A stretch of 64,000 nucleotides of DNA, taken from positions 49,362 to 113,361 of the forward strand of contig CAJOLC010000024.1 of NCBI GenBank assembly GCA_905235305.1, in the 5' to 3' direction. A program made the translations under genes and the position numbers. The notes below the pieces were generated by a model. The model was given only the letters and a program-made list of their open reading frames with translations. It did no database searches and had not been told where the DNA came from. Source of the stretch: an uncultured Bacteroidaceae bacterium. GTDB lineage: Bacteria; Bacteroidota; Bacteroidia; Bacteroidales; Bacteroidaceae. Positions 9,537 to 17,949 of the stretch are shown in pieces (positions within the stretch are counted from its first letter, which is position 1; every line of letters starts with the position of its first letter).

Positions 9537-10018
9537 TCGCCCGACGGAAGGGGCAATCAACGCAACATATTGTATCGGCTCAGGCATTATCCCGAACCGG
9601 TCGTCAAGTAGCCCTTCATCACTCGCTCCTTGCACCTTCTTCTTGCCCCCCATTACTATGGGTTGTTTGAACATACATGTATATTCAATTGAACATACAT
9701 GTACATTCAATTGCACATACATGTATGTTCAAACAACCCCCTGTACTATCTCTTCCGATGCGGAAGGGTGGAGTAGGGTATGAAACAGGGTAAAAGCGTG
9801 AAATAAGAGTCGAACGATCTGTCAGGAATTATATCGTATCGGCCCATGCATTGTCATGGAGGAACAGCAGGTGCCTTCCGGGACCGGTAAAGCCCCCTTA
9901 TTACACAAAACTTCCGACTGCCATTGCAGACGGAAGAAATAGGATGCTTTCCCGAAACCTTGCCGGAGAGCAATATTATATAATGTATAGGAAATCGAGG
10001 GAAACCGTGTGCGGCGGA
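9537..10018. other. intergenic region between convergent genes
   Basis: Apart from the 80-base palindromic repeat at 9660-9739, I see no gene, RNA or terminator here. A segment at 9554-9576 resembles the small inverted repeat at 19766-19785. Confidence 0.5.
9660..9739. repeat. palindromic repeat, three 22-bp units, copy 1
   Basis: An 80-base near-perfect palindrome runs from GGGTTGTTTG to CAAACAACCC. Inside are three 22-base units, each a near-palindrome of GAACATACATGTATGTTC separated by AATT-type spacers. A second copy lies at 41462-41535. It sits between the 3' ends of two convergent genes. Confidence 0.85.
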
Positions 10019-10444
10019 CTACTTCTCCCTCTTCCTCGCAGTGAACTTCACTACGGTGCGGATGACCAGATAGTTCGTCACGGCACTGATGGCCGCCATG
10101 GGGAGGTAGGCAATCGAGTCGTCAAGGCCGAAAGTTTCCACAAATAAAAGCATGAGCCCCATGCGTACCACAAAGAGATTGAACATGTGGGCTCCTATGA
10201 TTCCCACCAGGCTTGTCACGGAGGAACCCGTCTTGAAGGTCCAATAAACCGTGAGCAAGTAGTTGACACAAAGCGAGATGACGTAGCCGGAGACGAGTGC
10301 CACCTGGTAGGGAGCAAAGAGGCGCACCACATAGAACACGGCTGCGTCGATCAACGCACACGTTCCCCCGACGATGCAGAAGCGGATGAATTGCTGCACC
10401 TCCTGCTCCTTCAGGAGCCTCTTTATGCTGTCTTTTACCGTCAT
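10019..10444 (-). CDS. GtrA family membrane protein
   Basis: The 141-residue protein has four hydrophobic segments and the GtrA signature FIRFCIVGGTCALIDAAVFY near residues 19-38, plus YVISLCVNYLLTVYWTF. GtrA proteins are thought to flip or help present polyprenyl-phosphate-linked sugars across the cytoplasmic membrane. It is the last gene of the envelope operon and lies 18 bases after a polyprenol-phosphate mannosyltransferase-like gene, a natural functional partner. The basic tail RKREK is cytoplasmic in the usual topology. Confidence 0.9.
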   Translation of the reverse strand: MTVKDSIKRLLKEQEVQQFIRFCIVGGTCALIDAAVFYVVRLFAPYQVALVSGYVISLCVNYLLTVYWTFKTGSSVTSLVGIIGAHMFNLFVVRMGLMLLFVETFGLDDSIAYLPMAAISAVTNYLVIRTVVKFTARKREK

Positions 10445-10462
10445 CTAACGTTGTCTTGCCGG

Positions 10463-11230
10463 TCAGTCTGGTTGGTTCTTCTTGTAAGACTTGAACCTAA
10501 GTTTCAGCACCCCGAAGAATGCTTCCGAGAAGATACCTCCCGACATCTTGCTCGTCCCCAGTTCGCGGTTGACGAAGACCACAGGCACTTCCTTGATCTT
10601 AAAGCCAAGGCGAAGGGCAGTATACTTCATCTCTATCTGGAAGGCATAGCCCTTGAAGCGTATCTCATCCAGACGAATCGTCTCAAGCACCTTCCTCGTC
10701 CAGCAGACGAAGCCGGCTGTCGTGTCGCGCAAACTGATGCCGAGCACCGTACGGACGTAGGCGGATGCATAGTATGACATGAGTACGCGACCGATAGGCC
10801 AGTTCACCACATTCACGCCCGTGATGTAGCGGCTGCCGACAGAGACGTCGAATCCCTCATCATGACAGGCAGCATAGAGCCTGGGCAGGTCGTTCGGCGA
10901 GTGACTGAAGTCGGCATCCATTTCAATCACATAGTCATATCCGTGTTCCAATGCCCACTTGAAACCACAGATGTATGCCGTGCCAAGTCCCAGCTTCCCG
11001 CTCCGCTCCACAATATGGACGCGTTCCTGCAGGTCGCCTGCCATAAGGCCTTTTACGATGCTTGCAGTTCCGTCGGGGCTTCCATCGTCGATGACAAGGA
11101 CGTCGAACGGCTTGCTGAGCGACGTGACGGCACGGATGATGGCCTCGATATTCTCTTTCTCGTTGTAGGTCGGGATAATGACTATGGTATCTGATTTCAT
11201 TGCGTAGTTTAAGTCTTTGTTTGAAGTCAT
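10463..11230 (-). CDS. GT2 polyprenol monophosphomannose synthase-like glycosyltransferase
   Basis: The GT-A fold starts IVIIPTYNEKENIEAII, followed by VLVIDDGSPDGTA, IVERSGKLGLGTAY, the DXD-like IEMDADFSHSP and SVGSRYITGVNVVNWP, all typical of dolichyl/polyprenol-phosphate mannosyltransferases. It would transfer a sugar from a nucleotide donor to polyprenyl phosphate at the inner membrane, feeding GT-C enzymes such as the broken one at 8021. The ATG at 11230 overlaps the murI stop as ATGA; an internal ATG at 11200 (MKSDTIVII) gives a more usual length, and either is possible. The C-terminus is soluble, with no membrane anchor. Confidence 0.88.
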   Translation of the reverse strand: MTSNKDLNYAMKSDTIVIIPTYNEKENIEAIIRAVTSLSKPFDVLVIDDGSPDGTASIVKGLMAGDLQERVHIVERSGKLGLGTAYICGFKWALEHGYDYVIEMDADFSHSPNDLPRLYAACHDEGFDVSVGSRYITGVNVVNWPIGRVLMSYYASAYVRTVLGISLRDTTAGFVCWTRKVLETIRLDEIRFKGYAFQIEMKYTALRLGFKIKEVPVVFVNRELGTSKMSGGIFSEAFFGVLKLRFKSYKKNQPD

Positions 11231-12072
11231 AATTTCACTCTTTCTGCCACAAGTGATTCACCCATGAAGATGGAGGCTTTCTCCCCAAAGAGATCTGCTT
11301 GCTCAGTAGTCAGGAAACGTGCCGTACCCTCTGTGGTGATGCACTTCTCCATATCTGGATGGCGAGCGAGATAGCCCTTCAGGCTCTGTGCCACATAATT
11401 GCCTTGTTCGATAATGTGTATATCTTCGGGAATGTACTTGCGAATCTTTCCGAGGAGCATAGGGTAATGTGTGCAACCGAGGATGATGCTGTCTATGAGA
11501 GGATCGCGTTGAAGCAGGCTCTCCGTTCGCTTCCGGACGAAGTAATCTGCCCCTGGGCTGTTATGTTCATCGTTCTCAACAAGCGGGACCCACATAGGAC
11601 AGGGCTCGCCAGTCACCTGTATATCGGGCCATAGCTTAGCTATTTCCAGTTCATACGTATTACTGCGTATCGTGCCGGGCGTCGCCATAATGCCAACATG
11701 ACGTGTCGTGGAGATGTCTCCGACAACTTCAACCGTGGGGCGTATCACGCCAAGAACCCTACGCTTGGAATCCAGTTTCGGAAGATCGACCTGCTGAATC
11801 GTGCGCAGTGCCTTGGCAGAAGCCGTGTTGCAAGCCAGTATTACCAGATGGCAACCTTGCCCGAATAGGTAGCGGACAGCTTGAAGCGTGAACTCGTAGA
11901 CCACTTCAAAGGAGTGTGTGCCATAAGGCGCTCTGGCGTTGTCTCCTAAATAAAGATAGTCATACTGAGGCAAAGTCCTGCGGATTTCACGCAAGACAGT
12001 CAGTCCGCCATAACCAGAGTCGAAGACTCCAATGGGACCGGCTTCTCCCGTCTGCGGCAAGTGGACAGTCAT
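11227..12072 (-). CDS. murI: glutamate racemase
   Basis: The 281-residue enzyme shows both catalytic cysteine motifs, VILACNTASA (about residues 79-88) and LGCTHYPML (about 196-204), and the N-terminal IGVFDSGYGGLTV. It interconverts L- and D-glutamate for peptidoglycan synthesis in the cytoplasm. It follows the third ompH paralogue by seven bases and overlaps the next gene by four, so it belongs to the envelope operon. Confidence 0.96.
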   Translation of the reverse strand: MTVHLPQTGEAGPIGVFDSGYGGLTVLREIRRTLPQYDYLYLGDNARAPYGTHSFEVVYEFTLQAVRYLFGQGCHLVILACNTASAKALRTIQQVDLPKLDSKRRVLGVIRPTVEVVGDISTTRHVGIMATPGTIRSNTYELEIAKLWPDIQVTGEPCPMWVPLVENDEHNSPGADYFVRKRTESLLQRDPLIDSIILGCTHYPMLLGKIRKYIPEDIHIIEQGNYVAQSLKGYLARHPDMEKCITTEGTARFLTTEQADLFGEKASIFMGESLVAERVKL

Positions 12073-12079
12073 CTCCTCC

Positions 12080-12643
12080 TTAGTTCACTGTTTCTTCCTG
12101 AGCCGGGCTGGGAGAGGACGCCTCGGCTTCAGTAGCTGTAGGCAAGCCGAGTTTCGTCCGGACAATGTTCGTCACGTCAACACCCACTACAGGATTGATG
12201 TACGGGCAAGTGTTATTGTCAATGTTGAGGATATAGCCATAGCCCATTTCCACACCGACCTCGAGCAATGTCCTGTTCAGGCGTTTCTGGGCTTCCTGCA
12301 TCAGGTCTTTCTCTGCCTGGGCAAGCAGCTCCTGCGACTTCATGCGGAATGCTACACCGTTCTCCATTAAAGTCTGCAGCTCTGCCTGACGTTTCTGCAT
12401 GATGGCCTGAGGAAATTCCTTCTGTCCTTGCAGGAAATCCACGAACTTCTGCTGGAACTCCTCCTCGCCTTTCTGTGCCTCAGCCTCATACTTGGCCTTC
12501 AAGGCAGCCAGATCCTGTGTTGCCTGTGCATACTCGGGCAGTTCCTTGAGCACTTGGTCATAGCTGATGTAGCCGAACTGTATCTGTGCATGACTCATGA
12601 TACAGGACAGCAATAGCGGAAGAATGAATGACAAGCGTTTCAT
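12080..12643 (-). CDS. OmpH/Skp family periplasmic chaperone (third paralogue)
   Basis: The 187-residue protein has a signal peptide (MKRLSFILPLLLSCIMSHA), then IQFGYISYDQVLKELPEY, a long coiled coil (about 40-120) rich in E, K and Q, and a C-terminal beta segment (YGYILNIDNNTCPYINPVVGVDVTN as successive strands). Skp-type trimers hold unfolded outer-membrane proteins in the periplasm and hand them to BamA. It carries a longer tail, rich in A, E, S and P, than its two neighbours. The genes for two more paralogues and bamA lie directly upstream. Confidence 0.88.
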   Translation of the reverse strand: MKRLSFILPLLLSCIMSHAQIQFGYISYDQVLKELPEYAQATQDLAALKAKYEAEAQKGEEEFQQKFVDFLQGQKEFPQAIMQKRQAELQTLMENGVAFRMKSQELLAQAEKDLMQEAQKRLNRTLLEVGVEMGYGYILNIDNNTCPYINPVVGVDVTNIVRTKLGLPTATEAEASSPSPAQEETVN

Positions 12644-12662
12644 AGGTACAGAAGTAATGTGG

Positions 12663-13163
12663 TTATTGTATGCCTAATTCTTTCTTCACCTGATCGGTGA
12701 TGTCAGTGCTGAGTGTCGTGCTGACGAAAGGAATGACGCCTGCGCTGGTGTCTACGATATAGACATAGCCACCGTCTTCACCAATCTTCTTCACTACAGC
12801 CAGCACTTTCTCGCTGATTTCACTCATCTTCTCTGCTTGTGCTTTCTGCAGGGCAGCCTGATTGTCCTGGTAGGACTGCTGCAGGCGTGTGTAGAGGTCA
12901 TTCAGCTCCTGCTCGCGACGCTGACGGACATTGTCCAGCAGGTTAGCCTGCTCCTTCTGGTACTCCTCGCTCTTCTTCTGCAACTCGTCCTGCATCAGCT
13001 TCATGTCGTCCTCATATTGCTTCTGCATGGCCTGCAACTCTTCCTGAGCGGTGTTGTACTCCTTCATGTTAGGAATGATGTCTGCAGTGTTGAAGTGAGC
13101 AAACTTCTGAGCGCAAAGGCTCATGGGAGCCATCATAAGGATGGCAATCATAATCTTTTTCAT
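12663..13163 (-). CDS. OmpH/Skp family periplasmic chaperone (second paralogue)
   Basis: A signal peptide (MKKIMIAILMMAPMSLCA) is followed by QKFAHFNTADIIPNM, a highly charged Q/E-rich coiled coil at about 40-125, and the typical Skp body strand GGYVYIVDTSAGVIPFVS. The length of 166 residues is normal for the family. It lies 64 bases after the first paralogue and 19 before the third. Confidence 0.9.
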   Translation of the reverse strand: MKKIMIAILMMAPMSLCAQKFAHFNTADIIPNMKEYNTAQEELQAMQKQYEDDMKLMQDELQKKSEEYQKEQANLLDNVRQRREQELNDLYTRLQQSYQDNQAALQKAQAEKMSEISEKVLAVVKKIGEDGGYVYIVDTSAGVIPFVSTTLSTDITDQVKKELGIQ

Positions 13164-13227
13164 AATCTTGGATATTATTTATTCTGTGTTGTTCCGTTAT
13201 AAGTCTATAAAAGTTATTCCTTAATGA

Positions 13228-13737
13228 TTAGTTATAGCCCAGCTTAGTCAGGACTTCGTTTGAAATGTCGATCTTCGGGCTTGCAAATATGATGCCGGCA
13301 TCGCTGGCACGGTCCAGGACAAGGCTGTATCCCTTTAGGTCGCAGATATCCTTGACGGCATTGTAGATCTCCTCTTGGATGGGAGCCATCAAACTCTCGC
13401 GCTTCTTGTAGAGTTCACCTTCGGGGCCGAAGTACTTCTTCTTCAACTCCGCAGCTTCCTTTTCCTTCGCAACGATGGCGTCTTCTCGTTTCGTCTTTTG
13501 TTCCTCACTAAGGAAGACGGCTTCTGACTGATAGTTCTTGTATAGCGTTTGTGCTTCAGTTGTCAGGACATCAACTTCCGCCTGCCACTTCTTGCTTACC
13601 TGATTGAGCTGTTCATTGGCGCGCTCATAGGCGGGAATGTTCTTCAGGATGTAGTCCATGTCGACCAGAACAAACTTTTGTGCCCAAGCTGTCGAACTGC
13701 TCAGCACTATCAGCAATGCAATCAAAATCTTCTTCAT
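13228..13737 (-). CDS. OmpH/Skp family periplasmic chaperone (first paralogue)
   Basis: The start at 13737 gives a clean signal peptide, MKKILIALLIVLSSSTAWA, then QKFVLVDMDYILKNIPAYE, a coiled coil (about 45-115) and the C-terminal strands YSLVLDRASDAGIIFASP. The frame is open upstream to 13797, but that would overlap bamA and precede the signal peptide. At 169 residues it is a normal Skp. It follows bamA by 43 bases and probably serves it. Confidence 0.92.
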   Translation of the reverse strand: MKKILIALLIVLSSSTAWAQKFVLVDMDYILKNIPAYERANEQLNQVSKKWQAEVDVLTTEAQTLYKNYQSEAVFLSEEQKTKREDAIVAKEKEAAELKKKYFGPEGELYKKRESLMAPIQEEIYNAVKDICDLKGYSLVLDRASDAGIIFASPKIDISNEVLTKLGYN

Positions 13738-13780
13738 AGTTGTTTCTGTTTGGTTTATAATGATGTTTAACTTATTCTTT

Positions 13781-16408
13781 TTAGAATTCCTGTCCAAGGA
13801 TGAAGTGGAAGTGGCTGCCAGAATAGGTGCTGCTAAATACCTTGTCGAAGCCGTAAGCCCAGTCGATACCCAGCATGCCTACCATAGGCAGGAAGATGCG
13901 AGCACCAATGCCTACAGAACGCTTCATGTCAAGAGGATTGAAATTCTTGATCTCGCTCCATGCATTGCCACCTTCGGCAAAGACCGTACCATAAAGATTG
14001 GTGCTTGGACTTAAAATGAATGGGTAGCGCAGCTCTACAGTGAAGCGGTCGTAAGCATAACCTGCTTCTCCTCTTGGTGTCAGTGAACCGTTGTCGTAGC
14101 CACGTAAGCCGATTGTTTCCGTCGCATAGGTTGTGCTGTAACCACTCGTTCCGTCTCCGCCGACATAGAATGTCTCGAAAGGTGAGCGCTTGTCTTTGTT
14201 GTAGTGACCAAGAATGCCGAATTCAACGCGGGTGGATAATACGAAACATTTCTGGGCACTTCCTAAAGCAGTATATGTGCGGCTCTTGAATTTCCACTTA
14301 TGATACTCAATCCAAGTATACTTTTCCTGCAATTCATTATTATATGTCGGACTGTTGCTGTTCGTTGCAAGGTTTGCATAATCCTTTTTTATGAAAGCAC
14401 TATATGGCGGAGTCAGAGAGACGCTGAACATGACTTCGGAACCTTTTCTGGGATAGATGGGGAAGTCGCTGCTGTTTCGGCTTAAGGTCACTCCGATGTT
14501 GATGTTGTTGCAGTTACCGTTTGACATAAGGAAGTACTGCCAGTTCTTCAACATATATCTGGTATAACTCAATTCCAGAGAAAGGTTGAACCAGTCGTCC
14601 GGCCAACGCAGACGTTTTCCCCAGCCTACAGACAGACCGAAGAGCATCACATATTTGTCAGGGTCATAGTAATTGTCATAATAGTTGTAGCCATTTCCAT
14701 AGCCATAGTATCCGCCTAAGAAACTGTTATAGTAGTTATTGTATGCGGCGGAGTTATAGTAGTTGTCACTTACATCGGTCTGCTTCGAGAAGAAGGCGCT
14801 AAGGTTAAATGCATTCGGACGTTTTCCGCCAAACCAGGGATTCATGTAGCTGACACTGTATGCCTGATAATAGCGACCATTTGTCTGTCCGCTAATGCTA
14901 AAGGTTTCTCCGTTACCCATAGGCATGACTCCCCTGCGAAGTCCTTTCTTGCTGAAAAGGTTGGCCATGCAGAAGTTGCTGAACTTAAGTCCAATGCGCC
15001 CGATTACACCTGTTTGTCCGTAACCAAGCGAGAATTCAATCTGGTCGTTGGTCTTTTGGGTGAGGTTCCAATTGATGTCTACAGTGCCGTTTATTTGGTC
15101 GGGTTCAACCTTGGGGTCCATGTTCTCGTCGAAATGTCCAAGTGATGCGAGCTCACGGTAGGAACGTACGAGTGCATCTCTTGAGAACAGGTCACCGGGT
15201 TTGTTGCGAAGTTCTCTTCGTACTACATTCTCATAGACCTTGTCATTGCCACTGATGCGGACATGGCTGATGTGGGCCTGTGGGCCTTCATAGATGCGAA
15301 TCTCCAGGTCAACGGAATCGCCTACGATATTTGTCTCGACTGGTTCGAGTTTAGAGAACACGTAGCCATTGTTATAGTAAAGGTTGCCAATGGCATTCTC
15401 GTCAACCATCAGGCGGTCATTGAGAAGTTTCTGGTTATAGACATCGCCCTTCTTCATTCTCAGCTCTTGACTAAGGCCGTCGGTCGGATAAAGAGTATTT
15501 CCCACCCATTCGATGTTGCGAATATAGTACTTCTGTCCTTCCTCGATGCTGAGATATATGTTGACATCTTGCTCATTATATGGCACGACGCTGTCTGCTA
15601 CGATAATAGCGTCACGGTAGCCCAATTCTCCGTATTTTACGAGCAGATTCTCTTTGGCTTCCTTGTACTTTGCATCAACGAACTTTTTACTTCTGAACCA
15701 GCTGGCCATCGAGTGCTTTTCGTGTATCTTCTTCAGGACGCCTGACTTGATGAGGTTGCCCTTAATCTTCTTTGTGCTGAGATGGTCGTTGCCTGTGATG
15801 TAGATGTGGTGTATCTTTACTTTATCTTTCCTTTCTATATTGACATCTACGATAATCTTGTCTGGTGCTCCTGCATCATCTCTCTGGACGATGTTTATTT
15901 CGGCATTCTTAAAGCCTTTCTCGGAGAAGTATCTTTCCGCGAGGATCTTTGCGCGGTCAATCATGTTGGGCGTCAACTGGTTGTCCTTTACCAGTCCTAA
16001 CTTCTCTTTTAGGTCGTCGCGTTCATTCTTCCTTACGCCATTGTAGTTAACCTCGGAGATGCGAGGACGTTGGGTGAGTTGAATATGAAGGTATGCAGAG
16101 TCGCCGACAAGGCTGTCCACACTGATTGCCACATTGCTGAAGAGTCCGTTGCGCCAATAACGTTTCACGGCTTTTGTTATCTCTTCGCCGGGAATCTCTA
16201 TCTTTTGTCCTTCTTCCAGTCCGCTAAGGCCAATGAGGAGTCGTTCGTCGTAGTTCTTGACGCCGTCGATAGTAATCTGTCCGATGTAATACTGTCTTGG
16301 CGTACGGCTGTAGTCAATATCTGGAGCAACTTCGCGACGCACTACTTGCGAGAGCATAGGAAGGAGAAATCCAAAGAGGCTTAATAATATGAGGTAAGTC
16401 CTTTTCAC
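13781..16408 (-). CDS. bamA: outer membrane protein assembly factor BamA
   Basis: The 875-residue Omp85 protein has a signal peptide (residues 1-20), five POTRA-like repeats (about 35-420; e.g. ITIDGVKNYDERLL, VNYNGVRKNERDDL, HHIYITGNDHLSTKKI, IEWVGNTLYPT, VRISGNDKVYENVV) and a C-terminal barrel with GGDGTSGYSTTYATETIGLRGYD, where VGGD/GLRGY is the conserved L6-type region, ending HFHFILGQEF. It inserts beta-barrel proteins into the outer membrane. Residues about 544-584 form an extraordinary Tyr/Asn/Gly-rich loop. It sits between uppS and three skp paralogues. Confidence 0.95.
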   Translation of the reverse strand: MKRTYLILLSLFGFLLPMLSQVVRREVAPDIDYSRTPRQYYIGQITIDGVKNYDERLLIGLSGLEEGQKIEIPGEEITKAVKRYWRNGLFSNVAISVDSLVGDSAYLHIQLTQRPRISEVNYNGVRKNERDDLKEKLGLVKDNQLTPNMIDRAKILAERYFSEKGFKNAEINIVQRDDAGAPDKIIVDVNIERKDKVKIHHIYITGNDHLSTKKIKGNLIKSGVLKKIHEKHSMASWFRSKKFVDAKYKEAKENLLVKYGELGYRDAIIVADSVVPYNEQDVNIYLSIEEGQKYYIRNIEWVGNTLYPTDGLSQELRMKKGDVYNQKLLNDRLMVDENAIGNLYYNNGYVFSKLEPVETNIVGDSVDLEIRIYEGPQAHISHVRISGNDKVYENVVRRELRNKPGDLFSRDALVRSYRELASLGHFDENMDPKVEPDQINGTVDINWNLTQKTNDQIEFSLGYGQTGVIGRIGLKFSNFCMANLFSKKGLRRGVMPMGNGETFSISGQTNGRYYQAYSVSYMNPWFGGKRPNAFNLSAFFSKQTDVSDNYYNSAAYNNYYNSFLGGYYGYGNGYNYYDNYYDPDKYVMLFGLSVGWGKRLRWPDDWFNLSLELSYTRYMLKNWQYFLMSNGNCNNINIGVTLSRNSSDFPIYPRKGSEVMFSVSLTPPYSAFIKKDYANLATNSNSPTYNNELQEKYTWIEYHKWKFKSRTYTALGSAQKCFVLSTRVEFGILGHYNKDKRSPFETFYVGGDGTSGYSTTYATETIGLRGYDNGSLTPRGEAGYAYDRFTVELRYPFILSPSTNLYGTVFAEGGNAWSEIKNFNPLDMKRSVGIGARIFLPMVGMLGIDWAYGFDKVFSSTYSGSHFHFILGQEF

Positions 16409-16441
16409 TTTTCTTTTCGGTAGTTTCTTATATAGTGGTGT

Positions 16442-17197
16442 TCAGCCTTTGGTGACTTGTTCTCCGGTCATGCCAAAGCGTCTTTGCCTTTGCTGGTAGG
16501 AAGCGATGGCTTTATGGAGGTCTTCCTCGAGGAAGTCAGGCCAGAAGGTGTCGCAGAAATAGAACTCGCTGTAGGCACATTGCCAAAGCATGTAGTTGCT
16601 GATGCGTAGTTCTCCACCTGTCCGGATGAGCAGGTCGGGGTCTGGCATGAAGTTTGTTTCGAGGTGTTTTGAGATATATTCTTCGTTGATGTCCTCTGGT
16701 TTGATGTGTCCGGCTTGTGCTTCACGGACGGCATCTTGCATGGCCTTAGTCAGTTCCCATCTGCTGCTGTAATTGATGGCAGTGATGGCTGTCATGCGTT
16801 TATTGTCCTTGGTGTTTTCCATGCAATCCAGGATTCTCTGGCGTGCAGGTGCAGGCAGTCTGTCGAGGTCGCCGATGTAGCGAAACCTGACATCATTCTT
16901 CATGAATATCTCATCCTCGAGCTTGTCGACCACAAGGTCCATGAGCATCTTCACTTCTGCTTCCGGGCGGTTCCAGTTTTCTGTGGAGAAGGTGTACATC
17001 GTCAGGTACTTGACGCCGAGCCTTGCGCATTCGGAGGTGATGCGTGTTATGTTGTCTGCTCCTTGCAGGTGTCCGCTCGAGCGAGGCAATCCTCTTTTCT
17101 GTGCCCATCGTCCATTGCCGTCCATGATGATGGCTATGGATTGTGGTATGTTGTTTCTGTCGAGTTGGCTTGCTGCGAGCCTTTTTTCAAAGTCCAT
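16442..17197 (-). CDS. uppS: isoprenyl transferase, undecaprenyl diphosphate synthase
   Basis: The 251-residue cis-prenyltransferase has the catalytic motif IAIIMDGNGRWAQKRGLPR (D26 region), GHLQGADN, LTMYTFSTENWNRP, and the C-terminal RTGGELRISNYMLWQCAYSEFYF with the conserved R-x-S. It makes C55-PP, the carrier lipid for peptidoglycan and surface glycans. It lies 18 bases downstream of the DUF6089 gene and 34 bases upstream of bamA in the envelope operon. Confidence 0.96.
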   Translation of the reverse strand: MDFEKRLAASQLDRNNIPQSIAIIMDGNGRWAQKRGLPRSSGHLQGADNITRITSECARLGVKYLTMYTFSTENWNRPEAEVKMLMDLVVDKLEDEIFMKNDVRFRYIGDLDRLPAPARQRILDCMENTKDNKRMTAITAINYSSRWELTKAMQDAVREAQAGHIKPEDINEEYISKHLETNFMPDPDLLIRTGGELRISNYMLWQCAYSEFYFCDTFWPDFLEEDLHKAIASYQQRQRRFGMTGEQVTKG

Positions 17198-17214
17198 GTT
17201 GCTGATATAATCTA

Positions 17215-17949
17215 CTAATTGTTACATTTTCTGAGTTTCGGGAACATGTCGTATGTGATGAAGAACATGGCGAAACTGTATGTGTCTTTGTTCTTGAGGA
17301 ATCCGCTTTTTACGCCGAAGGGGTCGTTCAGCTGTGTTCCTTCGGGTGTGGCATCGAGTTTGTCGGTCGTGCTGAAGCGCATGGTCCATTCGAAGCCGAT
17401 GTTTATGCGGGGCCTGACTTTGTATTTCACGCCGAGTCCGATGGGTATGTTCATGCCGCCGCAGGTGCCTCCTCCGCCTCCCATTCCTATTGTGACTCCG
17501 AGTCCAGCGAGGATGTATGGTGTGATGCGGCTGTTGCCTTTGTAGCCCACTCCTGTTCCGAAGCCCCAGAAGTTCAGTTCGAATTGTGCGCCCAGGTCCA
17601 TGATGTTCCTCGAGAAGTTTACTTGTGTGGGGATGCCACCTTCGGGGGTTTCGCTATAGGCATCGGTTGGGAGGAATCCGTCGGTCGTTCCGTGGATGTG
17701 TCCGAATGCGAGGTTTGCCTTGACAGCCATGCGGGGGTTGAGGATGCGGCGTGCTGTGATGGCTCCCATTGCGCTGAGGTTGGCAAAGGGGACACTGTTG
17801 GCATCGCCTATGTAGAAGCATCCGCCGAGTCCTGCACCCATATCCATCTTGTACTCCACCTCATCTTCTGCTGTTGCTGCGAGGCAGAGGACGAGGCAGA
17901 AGAGGGTTATTGCTGTGCGAAACCAAGTCTGTTCAGTCTTCCTCGCCAT
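17215..17949 (-). CDS. DUF6089 family outer-membrane beta-barrel protein
   Basis: With the start at 17949 the protein has 244 residues and a signal peptide (FRTAITLFCLVLCLAATA), followed by the family phrase YKMDMGAGLGGCFYIGDANS, amphipathic strands, a GMGGGGGTCGGMN glycine loop, and SFAMFFITYDMFPKLRKCNN at the end. The family sits next to uppS/bamA in many Bacteroidales, suggesting a role in envelope biogenesis, but no activity is known. Its start lies 43 bases inside the end of the upstream DUF6242 gene. Open frame continues upstream to 18009 but lacks a signal there. Confidence 0.8.
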   Translation of the reverse strand: MARKTEQTWFRTAITLFCLVLCLAATAEDEVEYKMDMGAGLGGCFYIGDANSVPFANLSAMGAITARRILNPRMAVKANLAFGHIHGTTDGFLPTDAYSETPEGGIPTQVNFSRNIMDLGAQFELNFWGFGTGVGYKGNSRITPYILAGLGVTIGMGGGGGTCGGMNIPIGLGVKYKVRPRINIGFEWTMRFSTTDKLDATPEGTQLNDPFGVKSGFLKNKDTYSFAMFFITYDMFPKLRKCNN

